From assembly GCA_016710585.1 (NCBI GenBank), contig JADJVN010000001.1:452315-516314 (forward strand): DNA of 64,000 bases. Direction: 5' to 3'. A program made the translations under genes and the position numbers. Every line of letters begins with the position of its first letter. Position 1 is the first letter of the stretch. The DNA comes from Saprospiraceae bacterium (GTDB taxonomy: Bacteria > Bacteroidota > Bacteroidia > Chitinophagales > Saprospiraceae). Below are positions 1 through 9,345 of this stretch, one piece after another. The notes below the pieces were generated by a model, which was given only the letters and a program-made list of their open reading frames with translations, did not search any database and was not told the DNA's origin.

Positions 1-1
1 T

Positions 2-1684
2 TGTCGAACACAATTAACCTTAGCAGAAGCAAATCATCCTACAGTATATTCAAAAGCCAGCTATTCATTGGTTAGACAAAACACCACCTGTCCAGATTTT
101 ACTGGAAATACTTATACTACGCTTACGATTGGTTTGCTTGATGCAGATATTTCTGCTAGTCAGAAAATTAACATAAGAATATTTGAGGATATAAATAGAA
201 ATGGATTGTTGGATGCAAGTGATACAGCTCTTGCTCCTATTGCTACCCACGTAATAAATGGACCAAGGTCTAAAGGAAATCTAATAGCAGATTTTAATTA
301 CACCACAAACAGAGATAGACTTAGAAATGCATTGGTATTGATTGATGGAACTTGTTCTTGCTTTCCTTTGATTTCAAGATTATATCCACCTATTTGTACC
401 GCTTGTGTTCCAATTGGTGATTACGTATGGCATGATGCAAACCAAAATGGAATACAAGATACAAATGAAGAAGGAATCAATGGAGTAACAGTAGAGTTAT
501 ATGAGCAAAACGGAATATTGTTTTCTTCAAAAGTGACATCTAAGAATAGTCAAACTGGAAAGGATGGTTACTATAAGTTCTGTACTTGCGAAGGTACATA
601 TTATTTAAAAATAATAGGGCCTGCAAATTTCTCAAGAACTAATTTGAGAAGTGGATCTGATCCAACAAAAGATTCAGATATTTCAAATGTCAATGGGGAA
701 AATACAACTGAGCTATTCATTGCAAGAGAAGGTGATATGCTATGTGATTTTGATGCTGGATTTTTTAGAACTACGACATTGGGAAATTTAGTATGGAATG
801 ATGTAAATGGTGATGGAGTATATCAAGTTTTGGAACCAGGACTGGGAGATGTGCAAGTGCACCTAAAAAATAGCATACATCAAACTATAGAAACTGTCAC
901 TACTAATTCTGAAGGTGCTTTTGCATTTGCAAAGGTTCAAGCAGGTAATTATTATATTAAATTTGATGTTCCGGTTCAATATTCTTTTAGTCATTTACAA
1001 AATAAAACATTGAATGGAATAAATACAGATGCCGATGGAACAATGGGCTATGGAACCACAGCACTATTTAACATCACAGAATTAGGTTTGGTAAAAAATA
1101 TTTCTGCTGGAGTGTTTAAAACAGTTCTAGCTTCAAACGAAATACTTCTCAATGTTCAATATTACAATCAAGCTGCTTATCTACAATGGGATGTAAAAAA
1201 TTCAAAATCTGTGAAAAAGTTTGTAATTCAAAAAACTAATAATCTAGGTCAATTGGAAGATTTTGAAGAAGTCTTAGCGAATAATAATGTAAAAAAATCT
1301 TATTTTTATTTTGATAAAAATATTGAAAAAGGTAATACTTATTACTATAAAATAAAACAGGTTTTCTTCGATGGAACTTTTGAGGAAAGTAATATTGTGG
1401 TATTGAATTATAATGAACAAGAAGAATTTAAAATTCAGCCAACTATTGCCTCCACAAATACACAATTGATTATAAATGTAAATGAATCACAATCAGGAAG
1501 AATAATAGTATTGTCTATAGATGGAAAAGAAGTAAAAAGGAATTTTGCAAAAGTTAATTTAATAAAAGGGGCAAATCAAATTAATTGTAATATCCATGAA
1601 CTTCAAGTTGGAGCTTATATTTTAGCATTAAAATTGGATTCAGGCAAAGTATATTACGATCGTTTGGTAAAAAACAATAATTAA
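2..1684 (+). CDS. SdrD B-repeat secreted protein with T9SS type A sorting domain (5' end outside window)
   Basis: The reading frame is open from base 2 with no start, so the gene enters from the left edge; a TTG at 68 is only an internal codon. Two SdrD-B-like repeats are visible, about bases 400-620 and 770-970, each with the typical GDYVWHDANQNGIQD / GNLVWNDVNGDG calcium-loop signature. A fibronectin-III-like stretch follows (about 1140-1420). The last 85 residues look like a T9SS type A sorting domain (IDGKEVKR, then GAYILALKLDSGKVYYDRLV). By family knowledge the protein is exported by Sec, passed through the type IX system and anchored on the cell surface, probably with a structural or adhesive role. 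The gene ends 8 bases before recO. The function of the missing N-terminal part cannot be judged. Confidence 0.85.
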   Translation, partial: CRTQLTLAEANHPTVYSKASYSLVRQNTTCPDFTGNTYTTLTIGLLDADISASQKINIRIFEDINRNGLLDASDTALAPIATHVINGPRSKGNLIADFNYTTNRDRLRNALVLIDGTCSCFPLISRLYPPICTACVPIGDYVWHDANQNGIQDTNEEGINGVTVELYEQNGILFSSKVTSKNSQTGKDGYYKFCTCEGTYYLKIIGPANFSRTNLRSGSDPTKDSDISNVNGENTTELFIAREGDMLCDFDAGFFRTTTLGNLVWNDVNGDGVYQVLEPGLGDVQVHLKNSIHQTIETVTTNSEGAFAFAKVQAGNYYIKFDVPVQYSFSHLQNKTLNGINTDADGTMGYGTTALFNITELGLVKNISAGVFKTVLASNEILLNVQYYNQAAYLQWDVKNSKSVKKFVIQKTNNLGQLEDFEEVLANNNVKKSYFYFDKNIEKGNTYYYKIKQVFFDGTFEESNIVVLNYNEQEEFKIQPTIASTNTQLIINVNESQSGRIIVLSIDGKEVKRNFAKVNLIKGANQINCNIHELQVGAYILALKLDSGKVYYDRLVKNNN

Positions 1685-1692
1685 TTAAAAAT

Positions 1693-2400
1693 TTGCTCAC
1701 TACTAGAGGTATTATATTTCGCACCACAAGATTTAGTGAGTCGAGTTTAATTGTAGAAGTTTATACAGAAGCGGTTGGATTATGTTCCTTTTTTATGAAT
1801 GGCGTTTATAAAAAAGGATCCAACCGCCTCCCATCCTTGCTTCAGGTCGCGAACCAAATTGAATTTGTATCTTATTATTCGGAATCAAAGGATCTGCATC
1901 GTATTAAAGAAGTAAGTATTTCTAAAGTATATAGCCGAATTAATCAAAGTCTAGTACATAATGCCGTTGCAACATTTATATTGGAAATAGCAAAGCAGTG
2001 CATTAAGGTTAAATCAAAACATCAAGAACTGTATACTTATATAGAAAAAGTATTTATTGACCTAGATGAAAAGGAACATTTGGATCCAAATTTTCATCTT
2101 TATTTTTTAATTAAATTTTCTCATTTTTTTGGTTTTGCACCAACCGAGATCGCTAGTCCAAGATTAAATAGTTTTGATTTAATGGATGGTGTTTTTATTG
2201 AATTTAACCAAACAAATAATTACTCTGTTTTGCCAGAGTATAGTAATTTTATTAGCGATCTAATTCAAATGAAATCCATAAAGATTGATATTCAACAAAG
2301 GAGGAATTTATTACAAATTTTGCTTCAGTATTATCAAATTCACATTGAAAATTTTAAACAACCTCAATCACCTGCTATTTTTAAAAGTGTTTTTTTCTAA
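1693..2400 (+). CDS. recO: DNA repair protein RecO
   Basis: RecO assists RecF/RecR in loading RecA onto gapped single-stranded DNA and anneals complementary strands. The 235-residue product has the normal RecO length and the diagnostic N-terminal OB-fold opening (LTTRGIIFRTTRFSESSLIV, then VYTEAVGLCSFFMNGV), followed by the helical C-terminal part with the KFSHFFGFAPTE segment. The start is a TTG eight bases after the preceding stop; no ATG gives the conserved opening, so TTG (or an upstream ATT at 1684) is the best choice. No cysteine cluster is present in the C-terminal part, unlike zinc-binding RecO proteins. It follows the T9SS gene directly and converges on lpxD. Confidence 0.93.
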   Translation: MLTTRGIIFRTTRFSESSLIVEVYTEAVGLCSFFMNGVYKKGSNRLPSLLQVANQIEFVSYYSESKDLHRIKEVSISKVYSRINQSLVHNAVATFILEIAKQCIKVKSKHQELYTYIEKVFIDLDEKEHLDPNFHLYFLIKFSHFFGFAPTEIASPRLNSFDLMDGVFIEFNQTNNYSVLPEYSNFISDLIQMKSIKIDIQQRRNLLQILLQYYQIHIENFKQPQSPAIFKSVFF

Positions 2401-2418
2401 TTTATTGAAAAAAACAAG

Positions 2419-3339
2419 CTATTTTCTACGCGTATTTAACGCTCTGACTGCTGCCATTTCTCTATACTTTTTAGTAATCTCTTCCGCAGGTATTCCAAAA
2501 TAGGTTTTATTTCCCGCCAAGTTTTTTGATATTCCTGATTTGGCTAGAATTACAACATTATCTTCAATGATCAGATTTTGGGCAATACCAACTTGTCCAT
2601 AAAAAATACAATTATCTCCTACTATAGTTTTTCCACCAATGCCAACTTGGGCAGCTAGAAGGCAGTTTTTACCAATCACTACACCGTGACCAAGATGTAC
2701 TTGACAATCGATTTTTGTGCCGCTATGTACAACAGTGTCCCCCGATACGCCTTTGTTAATAGTGGATCCAGCTCCAATTCTAACATCATCGTGAAGTATC
2801 GTTCTGCCTCCAGATCGCCACTGATGATATCCTTTGGCTGTTTTCTTAAAATAAAAAGCGTCTGATCCGATGATTGAGTTGGATTCGACGATAACATTTT
2901 TTCCAATTAGACTAAATTCACCAATTACAGCATTTGAATGGATAATACTGTTTTCTCCAATCATGACATGATGCCCTATGATTGCTCCTGGTTCAATAAT
3001 TGCTGTGGGGTGTATAATGGCTGAGTTGCTGATGTTTTTACTCAATGCTTCAAATGGTCTGTTTTCAAGTACGATTTGATTATAAACTTGAAATGGATTG
3101 TCACAGACTAAAAGTACTTTTCCATCTGGACAATCTGTATCCTTATTTATTAGAATTATATCTGCTGCTGATGAAATTGATTTTTCATAATATTTTTCAG
3201 CATCGACGAAAGTAATATCTCCAGATTCTACCTTATGAATCTCATTAATACCATAAGCAATCAATGATTTATTGCCAATAATTTTTAATTGAAATTTTTC
3301 TGCTATACTCTCTACCGACGTAGGCTTTAATAATTTCAT
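2419..3339 (-). CDS. lpxD: UDP-3-O-acylglucosamine N-acyltransferase LpxD
   Basis: LpxD adds the N-linked 3-hydroxyacyl chain to UDP-3-O-acylglucosamine, the third step of lipid A synthesis. The N-terminal part has the LpxD uridine-binding type of domain (GDITFVDAEKYYEK, DNPFQVYNQIV). The rest is a left-handed beta-helix of hexapeptide repeats (IIHPTAIIEPGAIIGHHVMI). The histidine in the CQVHLGHGVVIGKN segment corresponds to the catalytic base region. An in-frame ATG at 3381 would overlap polA; the ATG at 3339 (MKLLKPTSVES) starts right at the conserved domain and is preferred, giving 306 residues. It lies 23 bases downstream of polA on the same strand and is probably co-transcribed with it. 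Confidence 0.92.
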   Translation of the reverse strand: MKLLKPTSVESIAEKFQLKIIGNKSLIAYGINEIHKVESGDITFVDAEKYYEKSISSAADIILINKDTDCPDGKVLLVCDNPFQVYNQIVLENRPFEALSKNISNSAIIHPTAIIEPGAIIGHHVMIGENSIIHSNAVIGEFSLIGKNVIVESNSIIGSDAFYFKKTAKGYHQWRSGGRTILHDDVRIGAGSTINKGVSGDTVVHSGTKIDCQVHLGHGVVIGKNCLLAAQVGIGGKTIVGDNCIFYGQVGIAQNLIIEDNVVILAKSGISKNLAGNKTYFGIPAEEITKKYREMAAVRALNTRRK

Positions 3340-3362
3340 TTTGCAACTATTTATATTTTTTA

Positions 3363-6146
3363 CTAATGTGCTTCTAACCAATTTTCTCCATGACCTATTC
3401 CCACATCTATAGGAACTTTAAGATTAGGTATTGCATGTTTCATTTCGTATAAAACCAATTCTTCCACTTTTGCTTTCTCCGATTTTAAAACATCAAAAAC
3501 CAATTCATCATGGACTTGAAGAATCATTTTGGATTGAAGTCCTTCATTGAACAATCTAGAATGAATTTTGATCATGGCCATTTTAATTAAATCTGCTGCT
3601 GTACCTTGAATTGGGGTATTGATGGCAATTCTTTCAGCATTGGAGCGAATTAGTGAATTCTTTGAATCAATATCTCTTAATACCCTCTTACGTCCCATAT
3701 AAGTCATGACATAGCCTTTGCTCCGTGCAGATTCAACAGTTTCGTTCATATATTTTCTAAGACCCTTGTATTGATTGAAATAATTCTCAATAAGTTCTTT
3801 GGCTTCACTTTGTTTTATACCAAGTTGTCTAGAGATATTGGTCGCTCCAGCCCCATATAGGATTGAGAAATTGACGGTCTTAGCATTGCGTCTTTGATCG
3901 GAATTCACCTCATCATAGGGTACACCATATACTTTGGCAGCAGTAGCTCGATGAATATCTTGATTTTTTATAAATGCGTCTAGCATTGCTTCTTCATTAC
4001 TTATCTCTGCGATTAATCTCAATTCTATTTGACTATAGTCTGCAGAAACGATGATGTGATCTTCATTTCGAGGTACAAAGGCTTTTCTAATCTCTCTTCC
4101 AGCTTCATTTTTTATTGGAATATTTTGGAGATTTGGGTTTTCCGAACTCAATCTTCCTGTAGCTGCTCTTGCTTGATTAAATGAACTGTGTACTCGTCCT
4201 GTTTTAGGATTGACCATTAATGGAAGCGAGTCGACATAAGTTGATTTTAATTTCGCAAGTTTTCGGTATTCTTGAATATCGTTTACTACTTCAAAATCTT
4301 TTGCTAGTTCGGTTAGTTTTTCATCATCTGTTGAGAATTGATTCGATCCCGTTTTTTTCCAACGATAGGGTAATTTTAATTTTTCAAACAAAACTTCACC
4401 GACCTGTTTTGGACTTGCAATATTAAATCTTGTGCCACATTTTTCATAAATCGCTTTTTCACTTTTTCTTATTTGATCTTCTAATACTTTACTATAATTT
4501 CTTAGGAAATCTGGATCTATTCGGACTCCTTCAAATTCAATATCTTTCAGAACTTTTACTAATGGCAATTCAATATTATTAATTAGATCTTTCAAATTTT
4601 CATTTTCAATATCTTTTGAAAGTATGCTATATAGCTGTAATGTGACATCAGCATCCTCTCCTGCATATTCTTTAATTTCTTCCAACCCAACATTTCTCAT
4701 GCTGCCTTGTGTAATGCCTTTTTTTCCAATTAGATCTTCGATGGGAACCATTTTGTAGTTTAGGTAAGCCTCTGAAAGATAATCTAATTTATGCCTTTGG
4801 TCTGGTTCCAATAAATAGTGAGCAATCATGGTGTCAAAGAATGGAGTCGGCATTTGCACGCCATACCAACTCATCATAAGCATATCATATTTAATGTTCT
4901 GACCTATGAATTTTTTAGTTGGATTTTCTAAGATAGATTTGAATTGATCGACTTGAATTTGAGCTTTCTTTTGATCTTCATCGATTGGAATGTAATATGC
5001 TTTATTTGGTTCTATTGAAAATGAAATGCCTACTAGTTCAGCTTGATTTGCATCGATACCAGTGGTCTCGGTATCAAATGAGATCATTTCAGTTTTTTCA
5101 AGTAAAGCGATTAAATTTTTTATTTCAGAATCAGTTTGTACAAGTTGGTATTCATGCGATGTATTTTTGATATCATGATCTGCCACTTTATATGATTCAG
5201 CTACAGGAGCTACTGCTTTAGTTTCTTTTTTTACTGGGTTTTCTTCAAGGGCAAAAAGTGTATTTTCTTCAGCTTTGCCAAGAATTGAAACAGCCAATGA
5301 TCGAAATTCGAGTTCTCTAAATAATTCAGTCAAAAGTTGTTTGTCAAAGTTTTCAATTCTATATTTTTCTTCATCAAATTGTATCGGAACATTGATATCT
5401 ATTGTAGCTAATTTTTTTGAAAGGATCGCGAGGTCTTTATTTGCAATAATTTTATCTTTAATTTTACCAGTAACCTTTTCTGCATTTAAAAGCAATTCCT
5501 CTACAGAACCAAATTCTTTCAAAAGTTTTGCAGCAGTTTTTTCTCCCACTCCAGGAATCCCTGGGATATTGTCTACTGCATCTCCTTGTAAGCCTAGCAT
5601 ATCGATCACTTGGTCTACTCTATCTATTCCCCAAACTTCCATGACTTCTTTGGGTCCTAATATGTCGACACCATTGCCCTGTCTTGAAGGCTTGTACATA
5701 AATACTTTTTCTTCGACGAGCTGTCCATAGTCCTTATCAGGCGTGACCATATACACTGTAAAATCTTCTCTTGCAGCTTGTTTAGCTATAGTCCCAATGA
5801 CATCATCAGCCTCAAAACTTTCCACACTGATGATGGGAATATTGAATGCTTTGATGAGCTTTTCTATCCAAGGAAATGCAAGGGTAATATCTTCAGGTTG
5901 TGCTTCTCTATTGGCTTTATATTCTGGAAAGTAGGCATGACGAAATGTAGGACCATGAAGGTCAAATGCTACTGCTATGTGACTTGGTTTTTCATTATGA
6001 ATAATATCCCAAAGTGAACGTACAAATCCATTGATTGCTGAGGTATTCAGCCCCTTCGAATTGATTAATGGTCTGGTGATAAATGCATAGTGTGCTCTAT
6101 ATACTAAGGCATGTCCATCCAATAAAAATAGTTTCTTTTGAGACAT
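3363..6146 (-). CDS. polA: DNA polymerase I
   Basis: PolA fills gaps and removes RNA primers in replication and repair. All three domains are present. The 5' nuclease domain starts MSQKKLFLLDGHALVYRAHY and has the helix-hairpin GIPGVGEKTAAKLL. The 3'-5' exonuclease keeps its metal ligands (SFDTETTG), so proofreading should be active. The family A polymerase has SADYSQIELRLIAE, the O-helix RRNAKTVNFSILYGAG and HDELVFDV about 49 residues from the end. The frame extends to 6167, but the ATG at 6146 matches the family start and gives 927 residues. lpxD follows 23 bases later. No frameshift or missing motif was seen. Confidence 0.97.
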   Translation of the reverse strand: MSQKKLFLLDGHALVYRAHYAFITRPLINSKGLNTSAINGFVRSLWDIIHNEKPSHIAVAFDLHGPTFRHAYFPEYKANREAQPEDITLAFPWIEKLIKAFNIPIISVESFEADDVIGTIAKQAAREDFTVYMVTPDKDYGQLVEEKVFMYKPSRQGNGVDILGPKEVMEVWGIDRVDQVIDMLGLQGDAVDNIPGIPGVGEKTAAKLLKEFGSVEELLLNAEKVTGKIKDKIIANKDLAILSKKLATIDINVPIQFDEEKYRIENFDKQLLTELFRELEFRSLAVSILGKAEENTLFALEENPVKKETKAVAPVAESYKVADHDIKNTSHEYQLVQTDSEIKNLIALLEKTEMISFDTETTGIDANQAELVGISFSIEPNKAYYIPIDEDQKKAQIQVDQFKSILENPTKKFIGQNIKYDMLMMSWYGVQMPTPFFDTMIAHYLLEPDQRHKLDYLSEAYLNYKMVPIEDLIGKKGITQGSMRNVGLEEIKEYAGEDADVTLQLYSILSKDIENENLKDLINNIELPLVKVLKDIEFEGVRIDPDFLRNYSKVLEDQIRKSEKAIYEKCGTRFNIASPKQVGEVLFEKLKLPYRWKKTGSNQFSTDDEKLTELAKDFEVVNDIQEYRKLAKLKSTYVDSLPLMVNPKTGRVHSSFNQARAATGRLSSENPNLQNIPIKNEAGREIRKAFVPRNEDHIIVSADYSQIELRLIAEISNEEAMLDAFIKNQDIHRATAAKVYGVPYDEVNSDQRRNAKTVNFSILYGAGATNISRQLGIKQSEAKELIENYFNQYKGLRKYMNETVESARSKGYVMTYMGRKRVLRDIDSKNSLIRSNAERIAINTPIQGTAADLIKMAMIKIHSRLFNEGLQSKMILQVHDELVFDVLKSEKAKVEELVLYEMKHAIPNLKVPIDVGIGHGENWLEAH

Positions 6147-6233
6147 TAAGATTTCTTTTGTGGGCAAGATACATTGATTTGTCTATATAAATTGCAAATA
6201 AGCGCTATGAAATTTTTGAATAGAACTGTAAAC

Positions 6234-7214
6234 TTAATTTTTTGGTGATCTAAAGTTTTTAATAATATATTCTGCTTTTGAAAAACATAGATTACGCATC
6301 ATGATCTTCCATTGACAAGGAGTGAGGGCAGTTCCAGAGGCATTATAACCCATCATATTTTTTGTGCCAGTATCCCAACATTTACATACACCACTATTTG
6401 GTCCACCGCAATCATTAAAGCAAGGTGCAGTGTGACATTCTTTTGCAGCGTCTAAGTCTATGTCTTTGCATTCATTGTCACAGTAGAAGGCATGACAAAG
6501 ACCACATATATGACCAAATTCATGATTCAATGTTCCAGCAAATGACCACCATCCAAATTTTCCTCCATTTGCAGCATTGTCGTAGGCTCCGTTAAGGCTT
6601 AATTCATTGCACATGTTTAACCCACAAGCTATTCCGCTTAGTTGTTCAGATTTTGGACGACCTGTATCATGAAGTATGATATTTAAAACTTTCTCTTGAT
6701 AATATCGTTTGACTTGGTTCATATTGTCCCAAAACCAGACGCCTTGATACTTATCTTCAGTATTTTGACTTTCCGTATAAATTTTAAATTGTAGTCTAGC
6801 ATTTCCTAAATAATTTTTTCTACTTGTACTGCTTGCTTCCAATGATCTCCAGACATGGTTAGCGTGACCAATAAGTTTTTCAGACCAGAAAAGCCCATTT
6901 GTATATTTTTCATCACTAGCTTTTCCAGGGTAAAAATTCCCATTCCTATTTCCAACGAAATGTATATTTACTTGTACTGTAATCAATGGTAAATTTGCTG
7001 TGTCGAGGCTTTCAATAGCATTGGCAATAAAAGCACTATCTGAGTGATTTATTATTGTCCTTGTTGAACTAATTATTGGCGATTTACTTTTTGAGCTTTT
7101 ACAAGTGAATAATGATAATATTACAGTGGCACAAATGAGGATTATTTTGATGTTTAATTCAAATTCTATTTTTCTTTTAGATGGAAAACCAAATTTATTT
7201 TCTTTATTCTGCAT
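6234..7214 (-). CDS. Cysteine-rich metzincin-type zinc protease, putative lipoprotein
   Basis: A secreted zinc metalloprotease of the metzincin clan. The zinc motif HEFGHICGLCH lies near residue 231, counted from the preferred start, and is followed 50 residues later by the Met-turn sequence NMMGYN. This arrangement resembles pappalysin-type (M43) enzymes. Between the two lies an unusual cysteine-rich insertion with about ten cysteines, probably disulfide bonded. The N-terminus has a hydrophobic segment ending SLFTCKSSKSK, which could be a lipobox. The frame reaches 7244, but that start overlaps the divergent amidase gene; ATG 7214 (MQNKENKFGF) avoids this. No sorting domain is present. The exact peptidase family and substrate are uncertain. 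Confidence 0.75.
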   Translation of the reverse strand: MQNKENKFGFPSKRKIEFELNIKIILICATVILSLFTCKSSKSKSPIISSTRTIINHSDSAFIANAIESLDTANLPLITVQVNIHFVGNRNGNFYPGKASDEKYTNGLFWSEKLIGHANHVWRSLEASSTSRKNYLGNARLQFKIYTESQNTEDKYQGVWFWDNMNQVKRYYQEKVLNIILHDTGRPKSEQLSGIACGLNMCNELSLNGAYDNAANGGKFGWWSFAGTLNHEFGHICGLCHAFYCDNECKDIDLDAAKECHTAPCFNDCGGPNSGVCKCWDTGTKNMMGYNASGTALTPCQWKIMMRNLCFSKAEYIIKNFRSPKN

Positions 7215-7237
7215 ATTTTTGAATCTGAAACAAAAGT

Positions 7238-8029
7238 ATGTCAAATCTTTCTATATGTATTGTACAAAGTGAACTGGTTTGGGAAAATCGTTCAGAAAAT
7301 TTAAAGCATTTTGCAGGATTGTTCGAAAGAGATCTAAAGGAACAGGTCGATGTTATTATTTTACCTGAGATGTTTACCACTGGATTTACAATGAATGTTG
7401 TGTCGAATTATGATGTAATGGACGGCGAGACAGTGAATTGGATGAAGCAGATTTCTGTTCAGTATAAGACTGCAATCTGTGGTAGTGTGATTATCTGTGA
7501 AGAAGGATCTTATTTCAACAGATTCATTTGGGTTTATGAACCAGATCACCAAATCCAATATTATGACAAAAAGCATCTGTTTTGTTTAGCCAAAGAAGAT
7601 AGATATTTTAAATCAGGGAATAAAAATATTTTAATTCAATATAAAGATTGGAATATTAGTCCATTTATTTGTTATGATTTGAGATTTCCAGAATGGATGA
7701 GGAATACTAATCTTGCACATCTACAGATTGTTGCTGCCAATTTTCCAAAGAAAAGGGAATTAGCATGGAAATCGCTCTTACCAGCAAGAGCTATAGAAAA
7801 TCAATGTTACATAGCTGCTACCAATATAATTGGAAATGATGGCAATGGTATAGAATATAATGGACAGTCTGCCGTTTATTCCTTCGAGGGCGAGACATTG
7901 ATTTCTTGCTTAGATCGTTCAACAATACAATTAGTGAGTTTAGACAAACATAGTTTGTCAGTATATAGAAGAGCATATCCATTTCTAAAAGACAGTGATA
8001 ATTTTAAGGAACTACTAATTATGGAGTAA
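7238..8029 (+). CDS. Carbon-nitrogen hydrolase (omega-amidase type)
   Basis: A nitrilase-superfamily amidase of 263 residues. The catalytic triad is visible: Glu in ILPEMFTTGF, Lys in YDKKHLF and Cys in FICYDLRFPEW. The motif context matches the YafV/NIT2-like omega-amidases, which hydrolyse alpha-ketoglutaramate or alpha-ketosuccinamate and so repair products of glutamine transamination. It is cytosolic, with no signal peptide. It is divergent from the metzincin gene, with only 23 bases between the preferred starts, so both promoters must lie within or very near the coding ends. Substrate assignment is from family knowledge only. Confidence 0.9.
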   Translation: MSNLSICIVQSELVWENRSENLKHFAGLFERDLKEQVDVIILPEMFTTGFTMNVVSNYDVMDGETVNWMKQISVQYKTAICGSVIICEEGSYFNRFIWVYEPDHQIQYYDKKHLFCLAKEDRYFKSGNKNILIQYKDWNISPFICYDLRFPEWMRNTNLAHLQIVAANFPKKRELAWKSLLPARAIENQCYIAATNIIGNDGNGIEYNGQSAVYSFEGETLISCLDRSTIQLVSLDKHSLSVYRRAYPFLKDSDNFKELLIME

Positions 8030-8135
8030 TTTCTTTAAAATGAATGTATTACAAATAGAATTTAATTAATACATTATATTTTTCAATCTGGCACATAAAT
8101 TTGCCTTATATTAGCATTTTATTTAATATATAAAT

Positions 8136-8684
8136 ATGGCAAAAATAGCGTTTTTAGAAATAAAATATTGGATTGTAATCTTATCAGTATTCATCTTCAG
8201 CTCATGTAAGAGTAGTCAAAAATCTGATTTTAGTGCGAGATCTACAAGACAGGATTCAGGTAAAATTGCTGCAATACGACTTACTGTAATTACCTTGGCA
8301 AGAGAGCAAATAGGGAAGAAATATCAGAGATCCTCTAAAGGCCCAAAGACATTTGATTGTTCAGGTTTAGTCCATTATGTTTTTAATAGAATGGAAATGC
8401 CAATGGCGGCAAGTGCTATGGATCAATGCAATTCTGGTAAAAAAATAGAACTAGATGAAGCTCAAGATGGAGATTTGATATTTTTTGGTGGAAAAGACAA
8501 TATTACACATGTTGGAATTATTACAGTCAATAAAAAAAATCAATTGATGATGGTTCATAGCTCCTCATCAAGAGGCGTTATTGAAGAAAACGTACTGGAA
8601 TCCGATTATTGGTTAAGGAGGATGAAATATATAACTAAGTTGACTAGTTATAAAAAAGAAAAAGATATCTCCTTGAAAAATTGA
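8136..8684 (+). CDS. NlpC/P60 family cell-wall endopeptidase, lipoprotein
   Basis: A lipoprotein peptidoglycan hydrolase of 182 residues. The N-terminal hydrophobic segment ends in a lipobox (FIFSSCKSS). The NlpC/P60 domain follows with its catalytic Cys in TFDCSGLVHYVF, the His in THVGII and the third polar residue region in MMVHSSSSRG. The family cleaves the D-gamma-glutamyl-meso-diaminopimelate bond in stem peptides. The domain is complete and of usual size. The gene stops 34 bases before adk on the same strand, but adk has its own promoter in that gap and the end of this gene. Confidence 0.92.
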   Translation: MAKIAFLEIKYWIVILSVFIFSSCKSSQKSDFSARSTRQDSGKIAAIRLTVITLAREQIGKKYQRSSKGPKTFDCSGLVHYVFNRMEMPMAASAMDQCNSGKKIELDEAQDGDLIFFGGKDNITHVGIITVNKKNQLMMVHSSSSRGVIEENVLESDYWLRRMKYITKLTSYKKEKDISLKN

Positions 8685-8700
8685 AGCTGGCTTATCTTTG
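8673..8700 (+). promoter_or_regulatory. adk promoter (Bacteroidota -33/-7 type)
   Basis: TTG at 8673-8675, then 17 bases, then TATCTTTG at 8693-8700, a perfect match to the Bacteroidota -7 consensus TAnnTTTG. It lies 18 bases before the adk ATG and overlaps the end of the NlpC gene. Spacing is at the short end of the known range. Confidence 0.65.
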
Positions 8701-8718
8701 TATCTTAATATTTTTTAA

Positions 8719-9303
8719 ATGTTACATCTCATATTATTTGGCCCTCCTGGGAGTGGGAAGGGCACACAGGCTGCAAAGCTGGTAGAAAAGTATAATTTGG
8801 CTCATATTTCAACAGGGGATTTATTTAGAGCTGAGATTCAAAATAAAACGCCACTAGGGATTAAAGCTATGGAATTCATGAGTCAAGGCCAGTTGGTTCC
8901 AGACCAAGTTACAATAGAAATGTTGAGGAATAAAGTGGACTCGATGACTAATGTCAAAGGCTTTATTTACGATGGGTTTCCTCGTACGACGCCACAGGCA
9001 CAAGCTTTGGATCAAATGCTTAAGGAAAAAAATGAGAGTATTGCTGCTTTAATAGCCTTGCATGTCGATGACGATGAGATCGTAAGGAGGATATTAAATA
9101 GAGGATTATCCTCAGGAAGACAAGATGATAGTGATGAATCTATCATACGCAATAGAATGGAAGAATATCGAAAAAAGACTTCAGTAGTATATGATTATTA
9201 TAAAGCAATACACAAATCACACACTATCGATGGTTTTGGTTCGATAGATGAAATATTTGAAAACGTGACTTGTCTATTGGATGATATCATTGTGAATTTA
9301 TAA
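8719..9303 (+). CDS. adk: Adenylate kinase
   Basis: Catalyses ATP + AMP to 2 ADP and sets the cellular adenylate balance. The 194-residue protein has the P-loop GPPGSGKGTQ, the AMP-binding STGDLFRAE segment, the YDGFPRT motif and the R-rich lid region. The lid is of the short type (GLSSGRQDDSDESIIRNRMEEY) without the zinc-finger insertion, which is usual for Bacteroidota. A separate promoter is present upstream. obgE follows after 42 bases on the same strand and may share the transcript. Confidence 0.97.
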   Translation: MLHLILFGPPGSGKGTQAAKLVEKYNLAHISTGDLFRAEIQNKTPLGIKAMEFMSQGQLVPDQVTIEMLRNKVDSMTNVKGFIYDGFPRTTPQAQALDQMLKEKNESIAALIALHVDDDEIVRRILNRGLSSGRQDDSDESIIRNRMEEYRKKTSVVYDYYKAIHKSHTIDGFGSIDEIFENVTCLLDDIIVNL

Positions 9304-9345
9304 TACGGGAATAAGTCCGGTAATTCAATATTAGAAAAAATTAGA

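Noticed and set aside
5275..5730. 151-codon open frame on the plus strand inside polA
   Set aside because: It is antisense to the well-conserved polA nuclease region and has no protein-like composition.
8036..8085. AATGTATTA/TAATACATT hairpin after the amidase gene
   Set aside because: The stem is purely AT and has no clear T tail, so it is too weak to call a terminator.
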